64,000 nt of DNA. Origin: CAVRGQ01 sp963720785. GTDB taxonomy: Bacteria; Actinomycetota; Acidimicrobiia; IMCC26256; DASPTH01. Position numbers and translations under genes: made by a program. The DNA is taken from NCBI GenBank assembly GCA_963720785.1, contig CAVRGQ010000005.1, positions 124,001 to 188,000 of the forward strand, given 5' to 3'. This document shows, in pieces, positions 25,927 to 34,754 of the stretch; positions within the stretch are counted from its first letter, which is position 1; each line of letters opens with the position of its first letter. The notes beneath the pieces are model-generated. The model saw nothing but the letters and a program-made list of their open reading frames with translations, was not told the origin of the DNA and made no database searches.

Positions 25927-27228
25927 TCAGCCGGCCTGCCGCGCCGGCGTGAAGAGATCCTGCTGCGAGGCAGCATTTGCCCCAAGCGTCTGATCGCGGG
26001 TGCGCATGGTGCGCGGCGCCGTCTCGACACCTGCTGCGGCCGCCTCGGCACGGAGCGCCCCGACCGTGGACTGCTCCCTGGGCCGGTGGATGAAGGGATC
26101 GAACTGGTAGATCCGCATCGCGTTGCCATGGGTCAGCTGGTTGATGAGATCGTCGTCGAGGCCTGCCATTCCGGCGAGCGCGACCTCCGGCGACTCGGGC
26201 CAGTCGCAGTCGGAGTGCGGGTAGTCGCATTCCCACGTCATCAGATCGGTGCCCGAGCGCTCCGCAACTTCCGGCGTGATGCGGTCGTCGAGGAAACAGG
26301 TGACGATGCGCTCCTTGAACACGTCGCTCGGCAGGCGGTCGCCGTAGTCCTGGCCCGTCCAAGCTGACTGCTTGCGGTACACGAGGTCGAGCTTGTCGAG
26401 GAAGTACGGCAGCCAGCCGACGCCGCCTTCCGACAGCGTGACCTTGACCTTCGGGAACTTGCGGAGCACCGGCGACCAGACGAGGTCGGCGGCCGCGGCG
26501 ACGATGTTCATCGGCTGCAAGGTCGCGGTGACATCAAACGGCGCGTCCGGCGCCGTGACGGTGATCGTCGACGACGACCCGATGTGCATGCACGGCACGA
26601 TGTCGAGGTCCTCGCAGGCGGACCAGAATGGGTCCCAGTGGTCCGAGTGGAGGCTGGGCAGCCCGAGCTTCGACGGGTTCTCCGAGAAGGACACCGCATG
26701 GACACCCATCCCCGCGAGTCGGTGCATCTCGGCGACCGTGAGCTCGACGTCCCAGTAGGGAAGCAGTCCGAGCGGGATGAACCGGCCTGGGTGCTTCCCG
26801 CACCACGAGTACACGTGCCAGTCGTTGTAGGCCAGCACGAGAGTGTGCGCGAGGTCCTTGTCCTCAGCTTCGGCGAACACCTGGCCGCACAGTCGCGGGA
26901 ATGACGGGAAGTTCATCGACGCGAGCACGCCGTTGGCGTTCATGTCGTCGATGCGAGCGTCCACATCCCAACAGCCCGGCCGCATCTCCTCGTACGAAGT
27001 GGGATCGATGCCGTACTCGTCGCGCGGTCGACCGGCGACCGCGTTCAATCCGATGTTCGGGAACTGCCGGCCGTCGTAGACCCAGACATCGTCGCCGGCC
27101 TCGGTGCGGATGACACGGGGGACGTCATCCCTCCTCCGATAGGACTCCGGGAGATGCTGCTCGAACATGTCTGGGGGCTCCACCACATGGTCGTCGACAC
27201 TCACCAGGATCAGATCTTCGATGCGCAT
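25927..27228 (-). CDS. amidohydrolase family protein (COG2159)
   Basis: 433 residues. ILVSVDDHVVEPPDMFEQ (about 6-23) has D-x-H-x-x-E in place of H-x-H; NDWHVYSWCGKHPGRFIPL, CMHIGSSST and the late ECDYPHSDCDWPES follow. Very similar in layout to 30488-31761 and 56873-58155. ATG 27228 is chosen over the longer frame, which would run through the palindrome at 27251. The 40-residue C-terminal tail is extra. Hydrolysis or decarboxylation of a cyclic substrate is likely. Confidence 0.9.
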   Translation of the reverse strand: MRIEDLILVSVDDHVVEPPDMFEQHLPESYRRRDDVPRVIRTEAGDDVWVYDGRQFPNIGLNAVAGRPRDEYGIDPTSYEEMRPGCWDVDARIDDMNANGVLASMNFPSFPRLCGQVFAEAEDKDLAHTLVLAYNDWHVYSWCGKHPGRFIPLGLLPYWDVELTVAEMHRLAGMGVHAVSFSENPSKLGLPSLHSDHWDPFWSACEDLDIVPCMHIGSSSTITVTAPDAPFDVTATLQPMNIVAAAADLVWSPVLRKFPKVKVTLSEGGVGWLPYFLDKLDLVYRKQSAWTGQDYGDRLPSDVFKERIVTCFLDDRITPEVAERSGTDLMTWECDYPHSDCDWPESPEVALAGMAGLDDDLINQLTHGNAMRIYQFDPFIHRPREQSTVGALRAEAAAAGVETAPRTMRTRDQTLGANAASQQDLFTPARQAG

Positions 27229-27250
27229 TCCCGCATCATAGGCAAGCGAG

Positions 27251-27266
27251 CACTGACTAGCTAGTG
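27251..27266. promoter_or_regulatory. palindromic operator candidate upstream of an amidohydrolase
   Basis: CACTGACTAGCTAGTG contains the perfect 10-bp palindrome ACTAGCTAGT and outer arms CACT/AGTG, 23-38 bases before the ATG at 27228. It differs from the GAGCGCTCA sites, so another regulator may act here. Confidence 0.45.
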
Positions 27267-27319
27267 TCGCTACGCTCCGTGTCAACGACGACGCGGGCTA
27301 CCGATCTTCTGTGAGGACC

Positions 27320-28370
27320 TCACCGCCTCGTTCCCGCGAAAACCGGCATGTCGGCGAGGTCGAGCAGGCCCGATGGCGCCGCTCGGACTACCGGTATCGC
27401 GTGCACGGCGTGCATTGCAGTCGCGAGGCAGCCCATGTCGTTGTGATCCTCGCCGTTGATTCCGAGTTCGAGGTGGCACCGAAACGTGGGCGCACCGTCG
27501 AACTCGATCTCGTACCCCTCGCTGCGTACCCACTCGGGAGCCACGTCAGGGCCCATCCACGTAACGTGCTCGACGGTGATCGTCACCGGACCGCAGTCGG
27601 CCCGAAGTCCGAGCTTCATCGCACCGATGGTTCCCGCTCGAATGAGGCCGGCGGACACCTGCAGATCCGTCTCCGTGATCCGAGTCTCGCGAAAGCACTC
27701 GGTGGCGAGGACGTCGAGCCCGAGCGCCTTCGCCAACACCGTGGCCGTACCGATGAATGCGGCGCCCACGAGGTTCGGATTCCTGCTGTACAGCGAGGTG
27801 TCCGCGGCGGGGTCCTGGCCGTAGCCCATGAATTCGAACATCAACTCTGTGCCCGGATAGCCGGCGTAACAGAGGCCTTCACTGATGGCGACCGTCTTGT
27901 AGTCGTAGGACAACCGAGAAAGGACCGGTGCCAACGCTTCGCCAATGAAGCCCGGGAAGATGCCGACACCCAAGAAGGTGCTGGAGCCCTGCTCGCAGGC
28001 CCTCTCCATCGCGCGGGCGCGTGTCGGGATCGAATGCTCGCGGGTCGACGAACGAGCTTCCTGTCGCCACCACATCGCGACCTGCGGCCAAGAGGTCGAC
28101 GACATCGCCGAAGCATCCATCTGGGTCCGTCTCGACCCGACCCATGTAGAGGACGACATCCGCATCGAGGGCAAGGGCCTCGTCGCGATTGGCCGTAGCC
28201 ATGATTCCGGTCAGGGGTCGACCTGCCAAGCGTCCCGCGTCCTCGCCGGCCTTCTCGGGGTCGTACACACGTACCCCCACCAATTCCAAGTTGTCGTCAT
28301 CGATGATCGCTCCGAGCGAGAGTCGACCGGTTCCGCCCGTCGCCCACTGCAGGACCTTCGTTCGCGTCAT
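27320..28370 (-). pseudogene. DapB-like NAD(P)-dependent dehydrogenase, paralogue 1, one frameshift
   Basis: About 349 residues, resembling the diaminopentanoate/dihydrodipicolinate reductase-like family. The Rossmann start is KVLQWATGGTGRLSLGAII; DADVVLYMGRVETDPDG follows. The frame is lost near 28018 in a GC-alternating run and resumes in MERACEQGSSTFLGVGIFPG. The C-terminal catalytic domain is complete (GYEIEFDGAPTFRCHLE). Paralogue of the intact gene at 31865-32944. The downstream direction leads to the amidohydrolase at 27228. Confidence 0.8.
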
Positions 28371-28436
28371 GGTCGTGGTGTCTCCTTCGCGTCGTATCGA
28401 GCTGGTCAGAGTTCATGTGAAGCGTCGGCTCGGGAA

Positions 28437-29165
28437 CTAGAGAACCGATGGTCCCGTCGTCTTCGGCACGGCTTGCGTACCGCCCAGCGGTGAGAACGGA
28501 GCCGGGTGCAGCTCGCGCTCGACAACGTCGGTGAGGAAATGCCAAGCGCTCGCCAGCCCGGGCAGTCCGTAGGCCGGCTCGTCCACCGACCGGCGCGCGC
28601 GCCACTCGGCGTACGCGACCGGGCCGCCCGGCACCGACCACAACGCGACGTACTCGGTGGGACGACCAGCGGCCCGCGCAACGAGCTCGAGCGTGAGCCC
28701 GGCCGCATCGGCAGCGGGAACCACCTCGTGCTCGAACACCTTGACGAAGTCGGCGCAGTGCTCAGGGCGAACCACGAACTGGTGATCCAACACGGTGGCA
28801 CCCGGACGCACCGACTCGGGTCGCACGGGAGGTGCAGGCGAGAACCCGAGGGGCTCGAGGACGCGGTCGGTCCAACCCGTCCGGAACTTGAGCGCAGGAA
28901 GGAAGAACTCCGTGTACTTGACGAGCTGCTCCTCGGCGGATCCGGCGTACTTACGACTCCCCCAGCCCGCCCATTCCGGGATGGCCCACAGGATGACGAC
29001 TCGCGGGCTCGTCGTGTAGAGCACATCGGGCTCGAAGTACCCACAGAGCTGGTTGAAGTCGTCGTACTGCTCGTTGAGTGGCAGGTACCGATCCCGAAAC
29101 GCCCTGGTGTACTCCCCTGTCTCACCCGGGACGAGCTCGACGTTCTCGTAGAGGTAGATGGGCAC
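28437..29165 (-). CDS. two-domain NIPSNAP-like (dimeric alpha/beta barrel) protein
   Basis: 242 residues with two ferredoxin-like barrel units: residues 1-115 (IYLYENVELVPGETGEYTRA, VVILWAIPEWAGWGSRKY) and 120-230 (LDHQFVVRPEHCADFVKVFE, VALWSVPGGPVAYAEW). The intact paralogue of 16341-17076. It lies 51 bases after the stop of the signal-less SBP-like gene, as a related barrel gene does at 37921-38706 after an exported SBP. Such barrels bind small ligands; no catalytic residue can be named. Confidence 0.75.
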   Translation of the reverse strand: MPIYLYENVELVPGETGEYTRAFRDRYLPLNEQYDDFNQLCGYFEPDVLYTTSPRVVILWAIPEWAGWGSRKYAGSAEEQLVKYTEFFLPALKFRTGWTDRVLEPLGFSPAPPVRPESVRPGATVLDHQFVVRPEHCADFVKVFEHEVVPAADAAGLTLELVARAAGRPTEYVALWSVPGGPVAYAEWRARRSVDEPAYGLPGLASAWHFLTDVVERELHPAPFSPLGGTQAVPKTTGPSVL

Positions 29166-29216
29166 ACGGGCCTCCTGAGGTGTGTTCGGACGGGACGACG
29201 ACTGGTGCCTAGTGCC

Positions 29217-30458
29217 TCAGTCGACGCGGTTCGCCGGCCACTGCGGCCAGTGGTACGAGACGAAGTGGAACTTCTTGTCGCGCAGTTGCTTCATGAACAT
29301 GAAGTCGCCGCGGTAGCCGCGGTGATCGTTGGGGCCGAACCCGATGTAGGTACGTGGCCCTCCGAGCGTGCACGGCATCATCGCGATCCGCTCCAGCCCG
29401 GCCTTGAGGCCCGGCCCGTCGGTCCCGGAACCGTTGATGATCGCTTCGGCTGCGCATCGCCCCTGGTCGTAGAACAGCGCGGTCATCGTGTTGTCGCGCC
29501 GGTCGCCGAATCGCTGCTCGTAGCGACCGAGCATCGCGACGTAGTTGCGGTTCGGTTCGACGTCGTCGTGGTCGTTGTTGACCTGATCGATGCCGACCCA
29601 GCCCTCGAGCGCATCGGCCCACTCTTCGCCGCCGAGTGCCCACAGGATCGCGGTGTTCATCGCGCGCGGCGGATCCCATCCGATGCGCTGGAGGGAGCGT
29701 CCGAACTGCTTCGTGTTGATGCCGAAGCCGCAGTATGCGAGCGCATCCGGTTCGAGCGCGCGGAACCGTTCGAGCGCAACATCGACCTCTTCGTCGCTCG
29801 GATCGTTGGAGAAGTAGTAGGTCTCGATGATCTCGAGGCCGTAGAGCGATGCCTGTTCCTCGAAGAAGCGTCGGTACTCGGCATCGCCCTCCGTGCCCTC
29901 ACCGGTGAGCACGACCCGACGCAGACCCTGGTCGGCGAGGTACGCGGCAACGATCGCCGCTTCCTCCGAGTGTCCGCCGTTCGGGAGCAGGAAGCAGTAC
30001 TCGCCGACGAACTTCGTGGTGCCCGCCATGGTGATGTACGGGATCCGCGTCTCGTTGATCACGTCGCGCAGCACGAGGGCGTTGTTGGTGACGCCGGTCG
30101 AGAGCACGATCGTGCAACCGCGGTCGACGAGATCGTGGAACGCGGCGACGACGGTCTCCGCTGCGCCGTAGGGCAGGCCGCGAGCGTGAGTGGCGAGGAT
30201 CTCGACCGGATGATCGAGCCGGCCTTCGATCATCGCGTCCTCGAACGCGAGGATGATGGGGTCGAGACACTGGGCCAGGCCCTCGCCGGACGGCAGGTCG
30301 GAGAGGAAGCCGATCCGGACAGGATCCGAATGGTCGGGTCCTGCCACCGGTCGAACGGTGACGGTGCCGTCGAGCACCGACGCATCGTCGATTGTGGGGT
30401 GAGGTGCGAGCGACAGGTGCGTCGCACTGCTCGGTGAAGTAGTCGGTCGCGTCGACAT
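29217..30458 (-). CDS. SBP-like protein without signal peptide, paralogue 2
   Basis: 413 residues. The polar N-terminus (TRPTTSPSSATHLSLAPHP) has no signal sequence. The binding fold starts near residue 47 (VRIGFLSDLPSGEG), with ATHARGLPYGAAETVVAAFHD and STGVTNNALVL. The C-terminal signature GPRTYIGFGPNDHRG is shared with 22733-24064. The two differ throughout, so the duplication is old. It lies 29 bases after the stop of the frameshifted amidohydrolase and shares its direction. Confidence 0.85.
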   Translation of the reverse strand: MSTRPTTSPSSATHLSLAPHPTIDDASVLDGTVTVRPVAGPDHSDPVRIGFLSDLPSGEGLAQCLDPIILAFEDAMIEGRLDHPVEILATHARGLPYGAAETVVAAFHDLVDRGCTIVLSTGVTNNALVLRDVINETRIPYITMAGTTKFVGEYCFLLPNGGHSEEAAIVAAYLADQGLRRVVLTGEGTEGDAEYRRFFEEQASLYGLEIIETYYFSNDPSDEEVDVALERFRALEPDALAYCGFGINTKQFGRSLQRIGWDPPRAMNTAILWALGGEEWADALEGWVGIDQVNNDHDDVEPNRNYVAMLGRYEQRFGDRRDNTMTALFYDQGRCAAEAIINGSGTDGPGLKAGLERIAMMPCTLGGPRTYIGFGPNDHRGYRGDFMFMKQLRDKKFHFVSYHWPQWPANRVD

Positions 30459-30487
30459 AGTTGGCTCGTCCGGCTCGTGTCAGCGTC

Positions 30488-31761
30488 TCAGCCGGCGGTG
30501 CTCGAGGCCTTCGCGACGTAGAGCTCGGCCCAGTCCTTGCGCGAACGCGTTGACGTGTCGACATCGCTCGCGGACGCACGCAACCCGCCCACGGTCGCAC
30601 TCTCCCTCGACAGGTGCTGGAACGGATCGAAGCGGAAGAACCGAGCGGCGTTCGACCACGTGATCTTGTCGATCTCGTCGTCGGGAACGGCGGCGGCGTT
30701 CAGTTCGGCCAAGGACGAACTCGGGTGCATCGGGCCAGATCGAGTCGGAGTGCGGGTAGTCGCACTCCCATGCGATGCCGTCGATGCCGATCTCGTGGCG
30801 GACCTTCAGCGCCGTCGGGTCGGTCACGTAGCACGAGAGCGAGCGCTCGCGGAACAGCGTCACTCGGGAGCTTGTCGCCGAAGTCCTGACCGAGCCACTC
30901 CTGATTGGTGTAGTGGCGGTCGCAGCGATCGAGGAAGTACGAGATCCAACCGATCCCCGCTTCCGACCAGCACAGACCGGAGGTCGGGGATAGGCGCGCA
31001 GCGCCGGACCGAAGAGCAGGTCCTGTGCCGCGATCGCCGAGACCTGCGTCGCGAGGATCAGCTGGTTGTCCATCGGCGCGTCGGGTGACATCGTGGATCG
31101 AGAAGAGGCCCTGCCCGATGTGCATGCACATCGGGATGTCTTCCTCGGACAGCGCCTGGAACACCGGCCCCCAGTAGTCGAGGTCGTGGTAACTCGGCCG
31201 CCCGTCCATGTGTGGAAGCTCCGGGAACGACGCCGCCGTACAACCCTTTGCCGAGACCCGCTTGATCTCCTTCACCATCTCCTCGGGGCTCCAGATCGGC
31301 AGGATCGCGAGAGGGATGAAGCGACCCGGGTAGGCCGCAGCCCACTCGTCGATGTGCCAGTCGTTGTACGCCTTGATCATCACGAGGGAGAGGTCCTTGT
31401 CCTCCGCTCGGTTGAAGGCGCCGCCGTTGAAACCGCCGAACGTCGGGAAGCACATCGACGAGACGATCCCGTTGCGGTTCATGTCGCGCACACGCTCGTG
31501 GACGTCGTAAGCGCCGGGGCGCATCTCCGCGAACGACGAGGGTTCGAAACCCCACTCCGACTTGGGCCACGAGACCACTGCGTTCATGCCCATCAGGCCG
31601 GCCTGGGCGCCCTGGAACATCCAGGCCTCGGAACCGTCATCCGAGCGCACAACCTTCGGCGCGTCGTTGCGGTACTTCGCGGGGACATGGCCCTCGAACA
31701 TGTTCGCGGGCTCGACCACGTGGTCGTCCGTGCTGATCAGGATCATGTCGTCGAGTTGCAT
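30488..31761 (-). pseudogene. amidohydrolase family protein (COG2159), four frameshifts
   Basis: The frame opens at ATG 31761 after GAGAGGG: ILISTDDHVVEPANMFEG, then YNDWHIDEWAAAYPGRFIPL and MCMHIGQGLFSIHDV. It changes near 31088, 30975, 30865 and 30717, each time resuming family sequence: SPDAPMDNQLILATQ, SEAGIGWISYFLDRC, VTLFRERSLSCYV with ECDYPHSDSIWPDAP, and NAAAVPDDEIDKITW. Four breaks in one gene would suggest decay, but every block matches sister genes and the breaks are single bases. About 424 residues when joined. Confidence 0.8.
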
Positions 31762-31779
31762 GGGGTCCCTCTCTCCGAA

Positions 31780-31791
31780 GCAAGTACTTAC
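31780..31791. promoter_or_regulatory. palindromic site GCAAGTACTTAC upstream of an amidohydrolase
   Basis: It holds the 8-bp palindrome AAGTACTT in an AT-richer stretch, 20 bases before the ATG at 31761. A repressor site or a promoter element is plausible. Confidence 0.35.
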
Positions 31792-31864
31792 ACCATAACA
31801 AAGCCTCAGAGAGGGACGCCAGGAGCGCCCGGGACCGCCCGACCAGATGGGGTCGGGCGTCGAC

Positions 31865-32944
31865 TCAACCCACTCGCCGGGTAGCGAAGAAGGGCAGGTC
31901 CGTGGGCGACAGGTGTCCGGGCCGGGCATCGACCACGGCAGGGATCGCGTTGACGACTGCCATCGCCGTCATCGGGATGCTCGCGTCCAGGCGCTCGCCC
32001 GGAATCTCCTCGAAGGCGAGGATCGAACGGTACGACGGTCTTCCCTCGACCAGGAAGGCGACGCCCGCAGGAATCCCCGCCGGAAGTCGCGGCCAGTCGT
32101 CCGGAATCTTCGCTTCACGGACGATCTGCGCGAAGCATTCGACGGACACGACCGGGCGATCAGCAATCCGTCCGGACAGGGTCCAGGAGTAGGCCGAGAT
32201 GGTGCCGGCAGCGAACGTCCCGACGGTCGCGGTCTCGATGTCGACGGGAGTGCACGCCGTTTCCCACGAGAGGTGCACGTCGTCGAACTCGACGCCGAGG
32301 AGGTCGCCGATGAACATGATTCCCGGCGTCCACCGCGTCTCGACAGTGCCGTCGGCCAGACGACTCGGGGTGTAGCCGCTCGGTTGGCCGAAGCCCATCG
32401 AGTCGCGCAGCACCGACTCGATCGGATACATGTTCGCGAGGTCGAGCGCGAATTGCTGCTCGCGGTATCCCGTGACGTTCCCCGACATCGCGAGCAGCGC
32501 GGCCGGGACGTTCATACTGATCGCACCAGGCTCGGCGCCGGACGCGTAGAACGATGTGCCACCTTCCGCGCAGGCGGACGCGATCACAGTGCGGAGGTGC
32601 GTCGGGCTGGCCGGCGGATACGAGACCTCGACGACTGCGAATGTCACGACGTTCGCCCCCCCGCGGAGGAAGCGCGCCATCTGATCGATTGCCTCTGACT
32701 CCCGACCGACCGCATTGCTGGCGTAACAGAGGCAATCCGCACCAATGCCGACCAGCTCGTCGAGGTCGCCGGTTGCGCGCACGCCCACAGGTGGTATGCC
32801 GCACAGCTCACCGGCATCCCTGCCGACCTTCTCAGGGCTGCTGACGTACTGGCCAACGAGCTCGAGCGCGGGATCCTCGATGATGGCCCGCAGTGCCTCT
32901 CTCCCGGTAAGGCCGGTACCGCAGTGCACGACTCGAATAGTCAT
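31865..32944 (-). CDS. DapB-like NAD(P)-dependent dehydrogenase, paralogue 2
   Basis: 359 residues, intact. The N-terminal Rossmann loop is VVHCGTGLTGREALRAI, DCLCYASNAVGRESEAI follows, and the C-terminal domain carries GFGQPSGYTPSRLADG and LDASIPMTAMAVVNAIPAVV. Same architecture as the frameshifted 27320-28370 gene. The ATG overlaps the TGA of a 36-codon ORF by ATGA. Family enzymes oxidise amino acids or hydroxyacids; the substrate here is unknown. Confidence 0.85.
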   Translation of the reverse strand: MTIRVVHCGTGLTGREALRAIIEDPALELVGQYVSSPEKVGRDAGELCGIPPVGVRATGDLDELVGIGADCLCYASNAVGRESEAIDQMARFLRGGANVVTFAVVEVSYPPASPTHLRTVIASACAEGGTSFYASGAEPGAISMNVPAALLAMSGNVTGYREQQFALDLANMYPIESVLRDSMGFGQPSGYTPSRLADGTVETRWTPGIMFIGDLLGVEFDDVHLSWETACTPVDIETATVGTFAAGTISAYSWTLSGRIADRPVVSVECFAQIVREAKIPDDWPRLPAGIPAGVAFLVEGRPSYRSILAFEEIPGERLDASIPMTAMAVVNAIPAVVDARPGHLSPTDLPFFATRRVG

Positions 32945-33051
32945 GGTTGCCCCTGCACCGCGTCCTTGATCTCCGACAGCACCGCTTCAAGTGCCCGTGA
33001 TTCGACGAACAGGGCGTCGATCGGCGCGCAGGAACCGATGATTCGTCTCAC
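32941..33051 (-). CDS. possible 36-residue ORF coupled to the DapB-like gene
   Basis: GTG 33051 follows GAGGAG at six bases and the frame ends TGA at 32941, overlapping the next ATG. The peptide (RRIIGSCAPIDALFVESRAL, then EAVLSEIKDAVQGQP) is amphipathic and unrecognised. A good ribosome site and coupling support it; the small size limits confidence. The rest of the gap, 33052-33319, shows no gene. Confidence 0.35.
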   Translation of the reverse strand: MRRIIGSCAPIDALFVESRALEAVLSEIKDAVQGQP

Positions 33052-33319
33052 GCCGGACTCCTCGTGGTGGCGCCGCGTGCCGGAATCATGGCGACCACGC
33101 CAAGAGAATTCAACCGCCCGATCCCAGACCCACAGGGAAATCGGACACGGCGGAAGCGCGGCGGAACGGCCTTGGGCGGAACCGGAACCGGGTCGATGCG
33201 GATCGAGGACCCTCTTCGGGCCCAGCGTCTGCGCCGGCAGCCCCCACCCGTGAGCGGGATGCACCGAGCGTCGGATGTCTTTAGGCTGGAGCGACGGACA
33301 GCACACCGGGGGTGCCGCG

Positions 33320-34516
33320 ATGACCAGTCAGGTCGACTTCGACTACTTCGACTGCGACAACCACTATTACGAGGCGAAGGACGCCTTCACCCGCTACGCG
33401 GAAGACGGCATGGCGCGCCGCACGATGCAGTGGGCGGAGATCGACGGGAAGCAACGGCTCCTCGTCGGCGGCAAGATCAACCGGTTCATCCCGAACCCGA
33501 CGTGGGACCCGATCTCCAAGCCCGGTGCCCTCGACGAGTACTTCCGCGGCCGCAACCCGAAGGGCGACGGCATCCGCGAGCTCTTCGGTGACCTCGATCC
33601 GCTCGACGAGCACCCCGAGTACCTCGACCGCGACGCACGGATCGCACTGATGAACGACCAGGGCATGGGAGGCGCAATCTTCCTCCCCACCCTCGGCGTC
33701 GGCATGGAACAGGCACTCCTCGACGATCCGCCGGCGCTGCTCGCGGCGTTCCGTGCGTTCAACCGCTGGCTGGACGACGACTGGGGCTTTGCGTACCAGG
33801 ACCGCATCTTCGCCGCGCCCATGCTCACCATGGTCGACCCCGACGAAGCCGTGAAGACGGTGCAATGGAGCCTCGAACGCGACGCACGGTTCTTCGTCCT
33901 GGTCCCCGGTCCGGTGATGACGAGGTCGGGAGCGCTGTCCCCGGCCGACCCCGCGTTCGACCCCATGTGGGGTCTGCTCGACGAGGCCGGTGCCGTCGTC
34001 ACGGCCCACGGCGGCAACGCCTACTACACGCGCTACCTCTCCGATTGGGGCGAGCCCAACGAGATGGAGGCCTTCCGTCAGAACCCGTTCCGCTCCATCG
34101 TCTCGTGGAGCGCGGTGCAGGACTGGTTCGCCAACCTCCTCGCGCACGGCCTCTTCCAGCGGTTCCCGAACCTGCGGATGGCATCGATCGAGACCGGTTC
34201 CGACTGGGTGTTCCACCTCTTCGACAAGCTGAAGAAGTCGTACTCCCAGACGCCGTCTGGCTACCCCGAGGACCCGAGGGAGACCTTCCGGCGCCACGTG
34301 TGGGTGTCCCCCTACTACGAGGACGATCTCACCGGGCTCCGCGAGCTCGTCGGCGCCGACCACATACTCATGGGATCCGACTACCCGCACGCCGAAGGCC
34401 TCGCCGATCCGAGCGCCTACATCAAGGACCTCGAGAACTGCGGGTTCACCGCCGAGGAGTCGAGGCTCGTGATGCGCGAGAACGGATATGCGCTGGCGCA
34501 ACGTCGGCCCGCGTGA
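33320..34516 (+). CDS. amidohydrolase family protein (COG2159), DNHYYE type
   Basis: 398 residues of a different COG2159 branch from the DDHVVEP enzymes: FDYFDCDNHYYEAKDAFTRY (about 6-25), VVTAHGGNAYYTRYLS, ASIETGSDWVFHLF, and the late metal motif MGSDYPHAEGLADP. ATG 33320 opens after the short leader. Closest sister in the window is 45742-46986. The following small membrane ORF overlaps or adjoins its stop. Confidence 0.9.
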   Translation: MTSQVDFDYFDCDNHYYEAKDAFTRYAEDGMARRTMQWAEIDGKQRLLVGGKINRFIPNPTWDPISKPGALDEYFRGRNPKGDGIRELFGDLDPLDEHPEYLDRDARIALMNDQGMGGAIFLPTLGVGMEQALLDDPPALLAAFRAFNRWLDDDWGFAYQDRIFAAPMLTMVDPDEAVKTVQWSLERDARFFVLVPGPVMTRSGALSPADPAFDPMWGLLDEAGAVVTAHGGNAYYTRYLSDWGEPNEMEAFRQNPFRSIVSWSAVQDWFANLLAHGLFQRFPNLRMASIETGSDWVFHLFDKLKKSYSQTPSGYPEDPRETFRRHVWVSPYYEDDLTGLRELVGADHILMGSDYPHAEGLADPSAYIKDLENCGFTAEESRLVMRENGYALAQRRPA

Positions 34517-34530
34517 CTCGCGGTGAGCAC

Positions 34531-34662
34531 ATGACCGGAGCTGCGCACGAACGTTCGGACGACCCGAAGGTCGTCATCGGCGTGGTGGTGGGCGCGATCG
34601 TGGCGGTCGCGGTCTGGGGGGCGAGTCGCATCCGACGCGAAGCTCGCAGGCCTCGAGGTTGA
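34531..34662 (+). CDS. small single-span membrane protein
   Basis: 43 residues (ATG 34531; GTG 34513 overlapping the hydrolase stop is an alternative). One hydrophobic segment VVIGVVVGAIVAVAVWGAS is followed by arginine-rich RIRREARRPRG, so an N-out/C-in topology is expected. Its role is unknown; it may accompany the amidohydrolase. Confidence 0.5.
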   Translation: MTGAAHERSDDPKVVIGVVVGAIVAVAVWGASRIRREARRPRG

Positions 34663-34678
34663 TTCGTAGAGTGCGCTG

Positions 34679-34737
34679 ATGGGCGAGTGCGACAGCCGGG
34701 TGGCGATCGTCACCGGCGCCACCCATGCACGCCTGAC
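34679..34737 (+). pseudogene. truncated SDR start (remnant)
   Basis: ATG 34679 encodes MGECDSRVAIVTGAT, the beginning of an SDR, and then loses similarity. 25 bases (34697-34721) are identical to 37046-37070 in the intact SDR at 37028. A partial duplication or an internal deletion is likely. The rest of the frame runs into the convergent isochorismatase-like gene. Confidence 0.6.
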
Positions 34738-34754
34738 GTCAGCCGACGATGACG

